Below are positions 51,851 through 63,271 of a stretch of DNA of 64,000 bases, piece after piece. The notes beneath the pieces are model-generated. The model did no database searches and was not told the DNA's origin. It saw nothing but the letters and a program-made list of their open reading frames with translations. Numbering within the stretch: the stretch's first letter is position 1; every line of letters begins with the position of its first letter. This stretch comes from Methylobacterium sp. J-030 (GTDB lineage Bacteria > Pseudomonadota > Alphaproteobacteria > Rhizobiales > Beijerinckiaceae): the NCBI RefSeq assembly GCF_022829545.1, contig NZ_JAKSYM010000371.1:1-64000 (forward strand). The letters are read 5' to 3'. A program made the translations under genes and the position numbers.

Positions 51851-53692
51851 ATGAGCAGCCTCGTCGGAACGCCGCCGCGCCGCGCGCAAGCCGGCCGCTC
51901 GCCCTTCGACAGCCCGGCGCTGCTGATCGTGCTGGTTCTGGTCGCCCTGTTCGGTCTCTACGATCCGCGCAGCCTCGCGCCGGTCCTCGACGGGTTGAGC
52001 CTGCCCGACACCGACGACATGATGCGCCTCGTCGGCGTGCGCGACCTCCTGGCCGGCCAGGGCTGGTTCGACGCCGTGCAGCACCGGATGCTGCCCCCGG
52101 CGGGCATCGCATCGCACTGGTCGCGCCTGATCGATCTTCCGATCGCGGGGCTCATCCTGGCCTTCACCCCGCTCCTCGGCGCGAAAGCGGCGGAGGCCGC
52201 CGCGGTGGCAACGTGGCCCGTCCTGCTGTTCCTCCTCTACGGCGCGGTCGCCGGCCTCGGGATGCGCCGCCTGTTCGGGTGGCGTGTGGCCCTGCTGGTC
52301 CTGTTCGTCGCGCCGCAGGCCGCCGTATTCCTGAACGTGTTCCGCTTCGGGCGGATCGACCACCACAACGCGCAGCTCTGCGCCGTGCTGGCGATCGCCC
52401 TGGCGCTGGCGGATCCGGACCGGCGGATGCGGCGCGGTCTCCTCGCCGGGGTCGTCGCCGGCCTGTCGCTGGCGATCGGGCTCGAGACCCTGCCGGTCAT
52501 CGCGGCGGCCGGCCTCATCGTCCTGGCCGACTGGCTGCGCCTTGGCGAACGCGCCTCTAGGATGCTCGCGGGCTACGGGGCCGGCCTGTTCGGGGCGAGC
52601 GTCCTGCTGTTCGGCCTCCAGACGGCGCCTTCCCTCTGGACCGTGCCGGCCTGCGACGCCCTGTCCCCGCCCTGGCTCCTGCTGGCGGCCGGTGCCGCCG
52701 CGATCGGCGGAGCGGCCCTGTTGGCCGAGAGGGGCGGCATGGGCCGGACTACGCGCTGCGCACTCACCGCCCTCGTCGGCGCCGGGATGGCGGCCGGATT
52801 CCTCACGATCGCGCCCGCCTGCCTCTCGGGCCCGTTTGCCGGCATGGACGACCTCGTGCGCACGTCCTGGCTCGACCAAGTGGACGAGATGCGCAGCTTC
52901 CCGCAGTTCCTGCGCAGCGAGCCGGATGTCGCGCTCCCCACCATCATGCCGATCCTGGTCGCGACCCTCTACGCGGTCGTGATGGCGCTGCGCGAGCGGG
53001 CGCCGGACCGGCGGCGCTTCTTCATCGTGGTGGCGGCGCTGATCGTCCCGGCCGCGCTGATCGCCCTCGGGCAGATGCGGGGCATGTACGTCGCCGGGGC
53101 CTTCGTGCCGCTGCTCGGCGCGATCGCGCTGGATCGCGCCATCGTGGCGCTGCGGATGCCCGGATCAGGCCTGCACCGGCTGGCGCTGGTTCTGCTGGCG
53201 ATGGCGATGCTGAGCAAGGCCTGGGCTTTCGTCACCGCACAGCCGGCCGGCCTCCTGGCCCCGGCCGCCATCGGAGCGCAGACCGGGGCCGCGTCCAACT
53301 GGCGAACCTGCACGGCGCCCGCGGACTACGCGGCCCTCGACCGGCTCCCGCCCGGGCTCGTGCTCGGCAGCATCGATCTCGGGCCGGCCCTGCTGCTGAT
53401 GACCCGCCACGCGGTCGTCGGCGCCCCCTATCACCGCAACCTCGTGGGGATGCGCGCGGCGATCGAGGCCTCGGAGGGGTCGGAGGACACGCTGCGGCAG
53501 ATCGCCCAAGCGCGCGGCGCTGACTACCTGCTGCTCTGCACCGCCGCCCTCGACGGGGGCCAGGCCGGCGGACCGGCGCCCTTCGCCGCGGACCTGGCCC
53601 GCGGCACCGTGCCGGCCCCGGACTGGCTCACGCCGGTCACCGGCCTGCCGGGCGGCTCGGCTCTCCGGGCTTGGCGCATCCGGCGCGAGTGA
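51851..53692 (+). CDS. Multispanning GT-C-like membrane protein
   Basis: A 613-residue protein with about 11-13 hydrophobic helices (for example ALLIVLVLVALFGLYDPRSL, PVLLFLLYGAVAGLGMRRLF, IVPAALIALGQMRGMYVAGA). Two conserved-looking acidic loops, LSLPDTDDMMRLVGVRDLLA and FRFGRIDHHNAQLC, match the D-D and D-H-H motifs of GT-C enzymes such as oligosaccharyltransferase-like and PMT-like proteins. The last 150 residues form a soluble periplasmic domain. Lipid-linked sugar transfer is a plausible role, but the acceptor is unknown. Confidence 0.7.
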   Translation: MSSLVGTPPRRAQAGRSPFDSPALLIVLVLVALFGLYDPRSLAPVLDGLSLPDTDDMMRLVGVRDLLAGQGWFDAVQHRMLPPAGIASHWSRLIDLPIAGLILAFTPLLGAKAAEAAAVATWPVLLFLLYGAVAGLGMRRLFGWRVALLVLFVAPQAAVFLNVFRFGRIDHHNAQLCAVLAIALALADPDRRMRRGLLAGVVAGLSLAIGLETLPVIAAAGLIVLADWLRLGERASRMLAGYGAGLFGASVLLFGLQTAPSLWTVPACDALSPPWLLLAAGAAAIGGAALLAERGGMGRTTRCALTALVGAGMAAGFLTIAPACLSGPFAGMDDLVRTSWLDQVDEMRSFPQFLRSEPDVALPTIMPILVATLYAVVMALRERAPDRRRFFIVVAALIVPAALIALGQMRGMYVAGAFVPLLGAIALDRAIVALRMPGSGLHRLALVLLAMAMLSKAWAFVTAQPAGLLAPAAIGAQTGAASNWRTCTAPADYAALDRLPPGLVLGSIDLGPALLLMTRHAVVGAPYHRNLVGMRAAIEASEGSEDTLRQIAQARGADYLLLCTAALDGGQAGGPAPFAADLARGTVPAPDWLTPVTGLPGGSALRAWRIRRE

Positions 53693-53702
53693 GCCGCCGC
53701 GC

Positions 53703-56183
<2,481 letters not shown>

Positions 56184-56310
56184 GGTCCCTCAGATGGGGA
56201 TTCGTCGACACAACAGGTCAAGGGTCCGGTATGCGCGGCGCCCCTGTCGCTTGTTGTGCGTTCACCCGCCTTGGGCCAAGCTTCCGCAAACACCGGAATC
56301 AGGGATCATC

Positions 56311-56922
56311 ATGGCCGAACCGTTGACCATCTACGGCGATCCGGGCTCCGGGAACTGCCTGAAGGTCAAGTGGGTGGCCGCCCATCTCGGCCTCCCGGCG
56401 ACGTGGCGCGACGTGGACGTGCCGGGCGGCGGGACGCGCAGGCCCGAGTTCCTAGCGCTCAACCCCGCCGGCCGGGTGCCGATCGTGGTCTTCCCCGACG
56501 GCGCCGTGCTGTCGGAATCGAACGCCATCATCATCCACCTCGCGGAGGGCTCCGCCCTGATCCCGCAGGCGGCCTTCGGGCGCGCCCGCATGCTGCAATG
56601 GATGTTCTGGGAGCAGTACAGCCACGAGCCCTACATCGCGGTCCGCCGCTACCAGCTCCATTACCTCAAGCGGTCTCCGGACACGCTCGACCCCAAGCTC
56701 GCCGAGCGCGGTGCCGATGCCCTGCGGCTGATGGAGGGGACGCTCGTACGCTCCGCCTTCCTGGCGGGCGACGTCCTCAGCCTCGCCGACGTGGCCCTCG
56801 TGGCCTATACCCGCATGGCCCACGAGGGCGGCTTCAATCTCGCGGAGTATCCCGCCATCCGGGCCTGGATCGGGCGCGTCGAGGCGGGGCTCGGAATCGG
56901 ACCCTATCCGGGCGCGGCCTGA
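56311..56922 (+). CDS. Glutathione S-transferase family protein
   Basis: A 203-residue GST. The N-terminal thioredoxin-like domain begins MAEPLTIYGDPGSGNCLKVK and has PAGRVPIVVFPDGAVLSESN and AIIIHLAEGS (the cis-Pro region). The C-terminal helical domain has LMEGTLVRSAFLAGDVLSLA and DVALVAYTRMAHEGGFNLAE. The Ser/Cys at GSGNC is the likely catalytic residue. Its last 19 bases overlap the 3' end of the convergent histidine-kinase gene. Confidence 0.88.
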   Translation: MAEPLTIYGDPGSGNCLKVKWVAAHLGLPATWRDVDVPGGGTRRPEFLALNPAGRVPIVVFPDGAVLSESNAIIIHLAEGSALIPQAAFGRARMLQWMFWEQYSHEPYIAVRRYQLHYLKRSPDTLDPKLAERGADALRLMEGTLVRSAFLAGDVLSLADVALVAYTRMAHEGGFNLAEYPAIRAWIGRVEAGLGIGPYPGAA

Positions 56923-58175
56923 TCGGCGGCCGGCCGCGCAGGCGTCGCGCCATATTCCGGCAGGCTGACGCGCACCACGGTCCCCTGCCCGACCGTGCTC
57001 TCGATGGTGAGCCGTCCCCGGTGGCGGTTGAGGCTGTGCTTGACGATGGCGAGCCCCAGGCCCGTGCCGCCGCGCGCCCGGCTCGACGCGACGTCGACCC
57101 GGTAGAACCGTTCGGTCAGCCGCGGGATGTGCTCCGGCGCGATCCCCGGCCCGTCATCCGCCACCGACAGGACGATCCGCGGCCCGAGCCGGGGATCCTC
57201 CTCGCGGGTCAGCCCGACGCTGATCCGGCCACCGCCGTACTTCACGGCGTTCTCGATCAGGTTCTCGATCACCCGGACGAGTTCGTCGGGATCGCCGGCG
57301 ACGCGATAGGGACCGTCGCCGTCCTCGAACCGGATCGCGGCCCCCCTCGCCTGGGCGGGCGGCCCCTGGGCATCGACCATCTGGCGGGCGAGCACCCCGA
57401 GATCGACCACGCCGGTGGGTGCCACATGCTCGCGCAGCTCGATGCGCGAGAGCGACAGGAGGTCATCGATCAGCCGCGTCATCCGCAGCGCCTGGACCCG
57501 CATGATCTCCAGGAAGCGCTCGCGCGCCGTGGCATCCTCGCGGGCGGGCCCCTGCAGGGTCTCGATGAAGCCGATCAGGGTGGCGAGGGGGGTACGCAGC
57601 TCGTGGCTCGCGTTGGCGACGAAATCGACCCGCATCGCCTCCAGCCGCCGGGCCGAGGTGAGGTCGCGCAGGAACAGGACCGCACTCAGGCCCGACCCGT
57701 CGGGCATCGGCAGGGCGCCGATCTGCACCTCGAAGGTCCGCTCCAGCGGCACCCGGGTCGAGAGGGCGACCCGTCGGGGCATGCCCGAACTCAGGACCGC
57801 CTCGATGCCGTCGAGGACTTCCGGGTCGCGGAGCGCGAAGGAGAGGGGTCGGGCATGGTGCAGAGCCGGCAGCAGCGCCCGGGCAGCGGGATTGGCCTCC
57901 ACCACCAAGGTGCGCCGGTCCACGAGGATGACCGGATCGGGCACGTGGGCGAGCAGCGCCTCGGCCACCGCGTGGCGCTGCGTGGCCGCAGCGGGCCGCG
58001 GCGGCGATTTGGCCGGGCCGCGCCCGCCGAGCCAGCCGCCGAGGCAGATCGCGCCGAGTCCCGCAAGGATCAGCGGAAGGTCGAGGCCCCCGGCCAGCGC
58101 GACGGCGAGGCCGAAGACACACGCGGCGATCGTGGCGCCGGTCCAGGCCGGTGAATTGCGCAGGCGCTCGGACAT
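56904..58175 (-). CDS. PhoR-type sensor histidine kinase
   Basis: A 423-residue kinase. Two N-terminal membrane helices (AACVFGLAVALAGGLDLPLI, LILAGLGAICLGGWLGGRG), a PAS-like sensor region (HVPDPVILVDRRTLVVEANP), then VDFVANASHELRTPLATLIG with the phosphorylated His, and the ATPase domain N box ELVRVIENLIENAVKYGGGR, G1 SVADDGPGIAPEHIPRL, G2 RGGTGLGLAIVKHSLNRHRG. The order matches PhoR-like kinases. A PhoB partner is not next to it, so the stimulus is not determined. Confidence 0.9.
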   Translation of the reverse strand: MSERLRNSPAWTGATIAACVFGLAVALAGGLDLPLILAGLGAICLGGWLGGRGPAKSPPRPAAATQRHAVAEALLAHVPDPVILVDRRTLVVEANPAARALLPALHHARPLSFALRDPEVLDGIEAVLSSGMPRRVALSTRVPLERTFEVQIGALPMPDGSGLSAVLFLRDLTSARRLEAMRVDFVANASHELRTPLATLIGFIETLQGPAREDATARERFLEIMRVQALRMTRLIDDLLSLSRIELREHVAPTGVVDLGVLARQMVDAQGPPAQARGAAIRFEDGDGPYRVAGDPDELVRVIENLIENAVKYGGGRISVGLTREEDPRLGPRIVLSVADDGPGIAPEHIPRLTERFYRVDVASSRARGGTGLGLAIVKHSLNRHRGRLTIESTVGQGTVVRVSLPEYGATPARPAADQAAPG

Positions 58176-58194
58176 GGCGGGCCGTCCGGTCCCG

Positions 58195-59280
58195 TCATCG
58201 CGGACCGGCCTCGTCGCGCCACGTCCGGCCCGAGGGGCCGGCGGTGCCCTCCGGAGGGCCGGGATCGCGCGCGCCGCCCGCGCGCTTCACGATCTCGTAG
58301 AGGCCGAGCATCGCCAGGGCGGTCACGAACGGCACCACGTAATAGCAGCCGCGGAACAGCAGCAGCGAGGTCAGCACCTCGTTGCGCGGCAGGCTCGACA
58401 GGGCGAGCAGCACGGTGGCCTCGAACACCCCGATGCCGCCCGGCGCGTTCGACGCGATGCCCAGCATGGCGGCGAGCACGTAGATCGCCAGGAAGGTGGT
58501 GAAGCCGAGGGTCGTCTCCTGCGGCAGCAGGACGTAGAGCACCGCCGCCGCCGCGCAGACATCGCCGATGCCGACCAGCATCTGGCCGATCGACACCGAG
58601 GCGCCGGGCAGCTCCAGCCGCCAGTGCTTGACGGTGATGCTGCGCTTCTTGGCCGAGACCCAGGCGAGGTAGCCCAGCACCAGGGTGAGCGCGACGAGCC
58701 CCACCGTCTGGTTGATCCGGATCGACGTGAAGGCGAGCCCGGCGAGCTGCCCGGCCTCGATGATCAGGCTGAGGCCCAGGACCACGCCCATGCCGAGCCA
58801 GAAGGTGAAGCCGGCGATCACCGTGAGCGCCGCGATCTTGGCGGTGGTCAGGCCCTGCCGGGCATAGATCCAGTAACGGATGGTGCCGGCGGTCAGCAGC
58901 GGGAAGCCCAGGGTGAAGCTCACCGCGTAGCTCGTGAACGAGGCGAGCGCGGTGATCCGATAGGGCACCTTGATCTTGAGCTGGCGCAGGGCCAGCGCGT
59001 CGTAGCCGGTGAGGAACAGGTAGCTGATGCCGACGAACAGGAAGGCGAGGCCGAGTTGCCTGGCGGTGGCCGCCGTGATCGCGGTGCGCACCTCGGCCCA
59101 GCTCACGCTCTGGACGAGCTTCCACAACACGCCGAGGGAGACCGCGAACAGCACGATACTGGCGGCCGTGCCGATCCAGGCATAGCGGCTGCGCCGGCTC
59201 TTGCGGCCTGCGGCTGCGGCCTCCTGCTGGACCGGTTCGGCCGGCTCGGCCGGCTTCCGGTGCTGTCCCTGAAAGTTCAT
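58195..59280 (-). CDS. Lysylphosphatidylglycerol synthase transmembrane-domain protein (UPF0104-like)
   Basis: A 361-residue membrane protein with about eight hydrophobic helices, of the LPG_synthase_TM family: LAFLFVGISYLFLTGYDALA, SFTLGFPLLTAGTIRYWIYA, SNAPGGIGVFEATVLLALSS (the conserved P-G-G-I-G-x-F/Y-E), and LLLFRGCYYVVPFVTALAML. These domains flip or transport lipids, or are the N-terminal part of MprF. The aminoacyl transferase domain of MprF is absent. The start is MNFQGQHRKPAEPAEPVQ; a longer frame from 59397 would begin in low-complexity sequence. Confidence 0.85.
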   Translation of the reverse strand: MNFQGQHRKPAEPAEPVQQEAAAAGRKSRRSRYAWIGTAASIVLFAVSLGVLWKLVQSVSWAEVRTAITAATARQLGLAFLFVGISYLFLTGYDALALRQLKIKVPYRITALASFTSYAVSFTLGFPLLTAGTIRYWIYARQGLTTAKIAALTVIAGFTFWLGMGVVLGLSLIIEAGQLAGLAFTSIRINQTVGLVALTLVLGYLAWVSAKKRSITVKHWRLELPGASVSIGQMLVGIGDVCAAAAVLYVLLPQETTLGFTTFLAIYVLAAMLGIASNAPGGIGVFEATVLLALSSLPRNEVLTSLLLFRGCYYVVPFVTALAMLGLYEIVKRAGGARDPGPPEGTAGPSGRTWRDEAGPR

Positions 59281-59442
59281 GGAAACTTCATGCCGTTCGG
59301 CGTCCGCCCTACCGGCTGCGCGGCCCGGCCGAAGGCCATGGGCCCGCGCCGGATGGTCCCGGACCGCGGCCGGTTGCCTCGCATGTAGGCCGAACATCCG
59401 CGCAAGGCCAGGGAAGTTGCCGCCGGAACGGACGTTCTATGC

Positions 59443-60072
59443 TCAGGCGGTTGCCCCATCGAGCAGCGCGGCCGCCTCCGACAGGCCGCGCCGGATCCGG
59501 GCCGGCACCTCCGGCGACGTGCAGACATAGGTCGGACTGGGATGTGGGATCCGGATGACCGGCAGGCGGGGACGTAGGGCCGCGATCGCTGACGCCGCCT
59601 CGCCGGCGTAGCGGCCGGCCAGGACCGCCACGGCGAGGCGCGGCAGCAGGTCGAGGAGCGGTGCCAGGTAGGGCGTGGCCGCCGCGACCTCGGCCCGGCG
59701 GGGCGCCCGGTTGAGGGCACCTTCCTGGTGGATCAGCCACGGCACGGCGTTCCAGATCAAGGTGTCGGCCCGGGCGATGCCGGCCTCGGCGAGGAAGCGG
59801 AACAGGTTGGCGGCGGTGCCGTTCGCGCTGTCACGGGTGACGAAGCCGGTGCGCAGCACCGCCGGGCCGGGCGTCTCCAGCAGGAGCAGCATTCGCGCGC
59901 CGACCCCGCCGTCCAGCGGATCGGGTATGGGCACCGGGGCGCCGCGCTCGGCGGAGATCCGCACCGCGAGCGTCCGGATCGGCGCGATGTGAGGCGCCGC
60001 GATCAGCGCGCGGCGGGCCGCCAGGGCATCCGGATCGGCCAGCGATTTCGGCGCAAGCGGCTCAGCCGGCAT
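59443..60072 (-). CDS. Uracil-DNA glycosylase superfamily protein
   Basis: A 209-residue protein. MLLLLETPGPAVLRTGFVTR corresponds to the UDG motif I loop, ADTLIWNAVPWLIHQEGALN to the N/NP-(W) region, LAVAVLAGRYAGE, and VIRIPHPSPTYVC carries the HPSP motif II of family 4/5-type enzymes. The Asp/Glu of motif I is not clean, so catalytic power is uncertain. The ATG at 60072 overlaps the end of the upstream deacetylase gene by 11 bases. A uracil-repair gene in this cluster is unusual, and its role may instead be regulatory or incidental. Confidence 0.75.
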   Translation of the reverse strand: MPAEPLAPKSLADPDALAARRALIAAPHIAPIRTLAVRISAERGAPVPIPDPLDGGVGARMLLLLETPGPAVLRTGFVTRDSANGTAANLFRFLAEAGIARADTLIWNAVPWLIHQEGALNRAPRRAEVAAATPYLAPLLDLLPRLAVAVLAGRYAGEAASAIAALRPRLPVIRIPHPSPTYVCTSPEVPARIRRGLSEAAALLDGATA

Positions 60073-60820
60073 CGAGGCCGGGGATCGCGGCGCCGAGCCG
60101 GCCCGAGAGGCGGAACCGCTCGATGCCATTCTCCCGGGCAAGCCGCGCGTCGAGGCCCGCCGGGCCGCCGAACTGGAAGCCGATCTGGCTGGCATAGGCC
60201 GCGCAGGCGGCGCGCTTCCGGGCCTGAGCATCCGGACCGAGGGTCACAGTCCGCCCGGGAAGCTCGGCGAACAGGGCGGCGAGCGGTTCCCGGGGCGCGG
60301 CCTCGCGCACCGTGTAGGGAAAGTCGCGCCACCACAGGATCGGGGTTCGCGGATCGAGGCCGCGCAGCGCCCGGACCGCCTGGACGTGGTCGACATGGCC
60401 GCCGATCGCCTGCGGCGCGAGGAGGAGATCGGGATTTTTCTCCGCGATCAGGTCCGCGATGGCGGGGGCGAGGTCGGCTGCAATGCCGTCATCGGCCCGT
60501 GTCTCGGAAAACAGCTCCGATGCCGCGCCGTAGCCCCGGTGCGGCGCCTCCCGGAACGGCAGGTGCACGGGCGGGGCGATGCCGAGCGCGGCAGCGGCCT
60601 CGGCGTCTTCGTCCCGGCGCAGCGCCATGTAGTCGATCTCGGCCGGCAAGCCCTTGTCGAGCTGGCAGGCGAGCGCGAAGCCCTTCGGATCGGCGACGCT
60701 GCCGGTGAACAGGGTCGCCATCACGACGCGCCATCCGCCCTGCGCGAGCCGCGCCAGGAGGCCGCCGCAGGAGAAGGCCGCGTCGTCGAGATGGGGGGAG
60801 AGGGCGAGCGCGGTGGGCAT
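60062..60820 (-). CDS. PIG-L-family N-acetylglucosaminyl-type deacetylase
   Basis: A 252-residue zinc deacetylase: MPTALALSPHLDDAAFSCGG (HxDD zinc motif) and PDLLLAPQAIGGHVDHVQAV (HVDH). AELPGRTVTLGPDAQARKRA and ACAAYASQIGFQFGG complete the fold. The family removes acetyl groups from GlcNAc-containing metabolites such as the mycothiol, bacillithiol and teicoplanin precursors. It sits 14 bases after a GT4 gene and overlaps the UDG-type gene. The pair GT4 plus PIG-L recalls BshA/BshB, but no bshC gene is present. Confidence 0.9.
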   Translation of the reverse strand: MPTALALSPHLDDAAFSCGGLLARLAQGGWRVVMATLFTGSVADPKGFALACQLDKGLPAEIDYMALRRDEDAEAAAALGIAPPVHLPFREAPHRGYGAASELFSETRADDGIAADLAPAIADLIAEKNPDLLLAPQAIGGHVDHVQAVRALRGLDPRTPILWWRDFPYTVREAAPREPLAALFAELPGRTVTLGPDAQARKRAACAAYASQIGFQFGGPAGLDARLARENGIERFRLSGRLGAAIPGLDAG

Positions 60821-60834
60821 GGGGTGACCGGGCC

Positions 60835-62073
60835 TCAGAGCAGATGCGGCTCGGCGCGGAAGCGGCAGGTCGGATCGAAGGGGAGGTCCTCCGCGAAATC
60901 GGTGGCCGGCGCCTCGCCCCGCACCCGCGCGTAGACCTCCATGATCTGGCGCCCGACCGCATGCCACGAATAGACCCGCCGGCACTCCTCAAGGCCAGTG
61001 CGCGCGATGCGGCGCCGCAGATCGGCGTCGGTGATGATCCGGGTGAGCGCAGACGCCAGTGCCGGGACGTCGCCCGGGTCGACCAGCAGGCCGTTCTCGC
61101 CGTCGCGCAGGCAGTCCGAGACGCCGACCGCGTGGCACGAGACCGTAGCGAGGCCGGCCGCCAGCGCCTCCAGGATCGTGTTGGAAAAACCCTCGGCGTA
61201 GGTCGGCGAGACGAACACGTCGGCGCGGCGGTAGAGATCGGGCACGGAGCCGTAGTCGGCATAGCCCGTGAAGGCGATCTCGCGCTCCGAGAAGGCGTGC
61301 TCCGCGGCGAGCGCCTTGGCCGGGTCCACGTCGGGCCCGATCCCCGAGATGGTGGCGGCGAAGGGCGCGCCTTGCGCGCGCAGGAGCGCCAGGGCCTCGA
61401 TGAAGTCGAGCACGCCTTTCCGGCGATCGACCCGGCCGTGGTAGAACAGGCGCACCGGCCCGGCATGGGGCGCCGGCAGCCCGTCGGGTGTCCCTTGCGC
61501 GAACCGATCGGTGTCGACCGCACCGGGCACGATGGTGAAGCGGGCCGGGTCCGAGCCGAGGCGCCCGCAGACCTCCTCCACGAAGGAGGCGCCGCCGATC
61601 AGCAGCGCGTTGGCGTGGGCCAGCACTTCGCACATGGCGACGCGGTGGGTCTCACAGCAGGAGCCGACCCAGTGGCCGTCGCCGCCCTGGATCGAGACCA
61701 CGCACGGCACCCCGAGCTTGCGCGCTGCGAGCAGCACCGCCCAGCCGGTCGGGTAGCCGTACTGCGCGTGCAGGATGTCGAAGGGCTTGTTGGCGTGCTC
61801 TTGAGCGATGGCGTCCACCATGGTGGCGATGTCGCGCTCGAAATCGCCGGTGGTCTGCTCGCCGAGCTGCTCCAGGCCGATCACCCGCACCCCCGGCACA
61901 GCCGGCGGCGGCCCGCCGCCGTAGACCCGGGTACCGAAGGCATCGCCGCGGTACTGCGAGATCATCGTCACGTCGTGGCCGGCACCTGCGAGCTCGCGCA
62001 GGAGGTTCTGCGCGTAGACGCTCATGCCGGATATGGCGGGAAAGTAGCGGCGGCTGAGGAAGAGGATTCTCAT
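60835..62073 (-). CDS. Glycosyltransferase family 4
   Basis: A 412-residue GT-B enzyme. MRILFLSRRYFPAISGMSVY and LLRELAGAGHDVTMISQYRG begin the acceptor domain. The nucleotide-sugar domain has FTIVPGAVDTDRFAQGTPDG, VRLFYHGRVDRRKGVLDFIE, and DVFVSPTYAEGFSNTILEAL followed by AAGLATVSCHAVGVSDCLRD with the conserved Glu pair. The acceptor is unknown. It is the first gene of the downstream part of the 62-59 kb cluster, and the deacetylase follows after 14 bases. Confidence 0.92.
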   Translation of the reverse strand: MRILFLSRRYFPAISGMSVYAQNLLRELAGAGHDVTMISQYRGDAFGTRVYGGGPPPAVPGVRVIGLEQLGEQTTGDFERDIATMVDAIAQEHANKPFDILHAQYGYPTGWAVLLAARKLGVPCVVSIQGGDGHWVGSCCETHRVAMCEVLAHANALLIGGASFVEEVCGRLGSDPARFTIVPGAVDTDRFAQGTPDGLPAPHAGPVRLFYHGRVDRRKGVLDFIEALALLRAQGAPFAATISGIGPDVDPAKALAAEHAFSEREIAFTGYADYGSVPDLYRRADVFVSPTYAEGFSNTILEALAAGLATVSCHAVGVSDCLRDGENGLLVDPGDVPALASALTRIITDADLRRRIARTGLEECRRVYSWHAVGRQIMEVYARVRGEAPATDFAEDLPFDPTCRFRAEPHLL

Positions 62074-62398
62074 CAGTAACCGCCCCTCAACGGGTCGTGC
62101 GGTTCAGCATTGGCACGCGCCCTCCCTCCCCCCTCTGCGAGGGAGGGTACCCTGCGCAGCAGGGGGGGAGAGGGGCGGCGCGACGTTGGCGGATGTGTCA
62201 CCTGGCACGCTTCATCCGGAACCCGCGCTCCCCCCTTGCGGGACTTCGTCCCGACCCGACTCCCTTCGGGGGCCACCCTCCCCCGCAGAGGGGGTAGGAA
62301 GGATGCTCGTGACCGACCGTTCATCGGCAATGGGTTCAGACCGTACCGCTCAAGACCCGAGATCGATCCGACATCCTGGACCGACAGGGCTGCCGCCC
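62074..62398. repeat. Palindrome-rich intergenic repeat block
   Basis: About 325 bases with no gene. Palindromic units include CTCCCTCCCCCCTCTGCGAG with its reverse GAGGGAGGG, then CCCTGCGCAGCAGGG. A second pair appears near 62255-62305, with CCTCCCCCGCAGAGGGGG. Similar units lie at 47411-47437. The pattern is that of short interspersed palindromes of the REP type. It separates the YcaO/TIM-barrel pair from the GT4/PIG-L/UDG genes. Confidence 0.55.
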
Positions 62399-63271
62399 TC
62401 ACTGCCATTGCCGCCGCGTCTCCTGCTTGCCGGCCAGCACCGGCCCCGGACGGCGGCAGCCGCGGAGGTATTCCAGCGCCTGCGGGATCATCACGTCGGC
62501 CCGGTGGCTCTCGCGGGACAGCTCGACGCAGATCAGCTTGCCGAAGCCGACCTCTTCCAGCGCCTCCAAGACGCCCGGCACGTCCATGTCGCCCTCGCCG
62601 AAAGGCAGATGGATATGGCTGCCGCGCTTCATGTCCTCGATCGCCACGGTGCCGATCCGGTTGGAAAACTCCCGCACCGCCGCCGCCGGCTCACGCTCGC
62701 CGGTGACGAGGCAGTGGCCGGTATCGAGGGCGAGCTTCAGGCCCGGGATGGCGAGGGCGGCGTAATCGTCGAGCGTCTCGACCAGCATGCCGGGCTCGGG
62801 CTCCAGGCAGGGCACCACCCCGGATTCGGCGGCGAAGGAAGCGACCGCGTGCAGCCCCTCCTCCATCCAGCGCCGGGCCTCGCCGTGATCGACGCCGGGC
62901 TTCGGCACGCCCGCCCAGAACGAGACCGCCTCGGCGGAGAGCATGGCGCCGATCTCGATCGCCCGCTTGAGGAAGCCGACGCGCCGGGCGCGGCCCGCGC
63001 CGTCGGCCGTCACGAGTGTCGGCTCGTGCTTGGCGGAGGGATCGAGCAGGAAGCGCGCGCCCGTCTCGATGACGCAGGCCAGCTCCAGCTTCTCCAGCAG
63101 GCTCGCCACCCGGCCGGCCTCCGCCGACCAGGTCTCGGCGAAGGGATCGAGGTGGTGGATGTCGAGGGTCAGCGCGACGCCGTCGTAGCCCGCGGCCTTG
63201 ATCAGGTGGAGCGCGTCGTCGAGGCGGTGGTTGGCCGCGCCGTTGGTGTTGTAGGCGAACCGGAGCGTCAC
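62399..63271 (-). CDS. TIM-barrel sugar-phosphate isomerase/epimerase-like protein
   Basis: A 290-residue xylose-isomerase-like TIM barrel. Barrel segments are GYDGVALTLDIHHLDPFAET, ACVIETGARFLLDPSAKHEP, AVSFWAGVPKPGVDHGEARR, VVPCLEPEPGMLVETLDDY, LKLALDTGHCLVTGE, and GTVAIEDMKRGSHIHLPFGE with the Glu/His metal-type residues. EboE-type metabolite-trafficking proteins share this fold. The ATG overlaps the stop of the upstream YcaO gene (4 bases, ATGA), so the two are translationally coupled. The substrate is unknown. Confidence 0.82.
   Translation of the reverse strand: MTLRFAYNTNGAANHRLDDALHLIKAAGYDGVALTLDIHHLDPFAETWSAEAGRVASLLEKLELACVIETGARFLLDPSAKHEPTLVTADGAGRARRVGFLKRAIEIGAMLSAEAVSFWAGVPKPGVDHGEARRWMEEGLHAVASFAAESGVVPCLEPEPGMLVETLDDYAALAIPGLKLALDTGHCLVTGEREPAAAVREFSNRIGTVAIEDMKRGSHIHLPFGEGDMDVPGVLEALEEVGFGKLICVELSRESHRADVMIPQALEYLRGCRRPGPVLAGKQETRRQWQ

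Noticed and set aside
60062..62073. Bacillithiol-type pathway (GT4 as BshA, PIG-L as BshB)
   Set aside because: No bshC-like gene in the cluster, and bacillithiol is not known from alphaproteobacteria. The pair is common in other aminosugar pathways.
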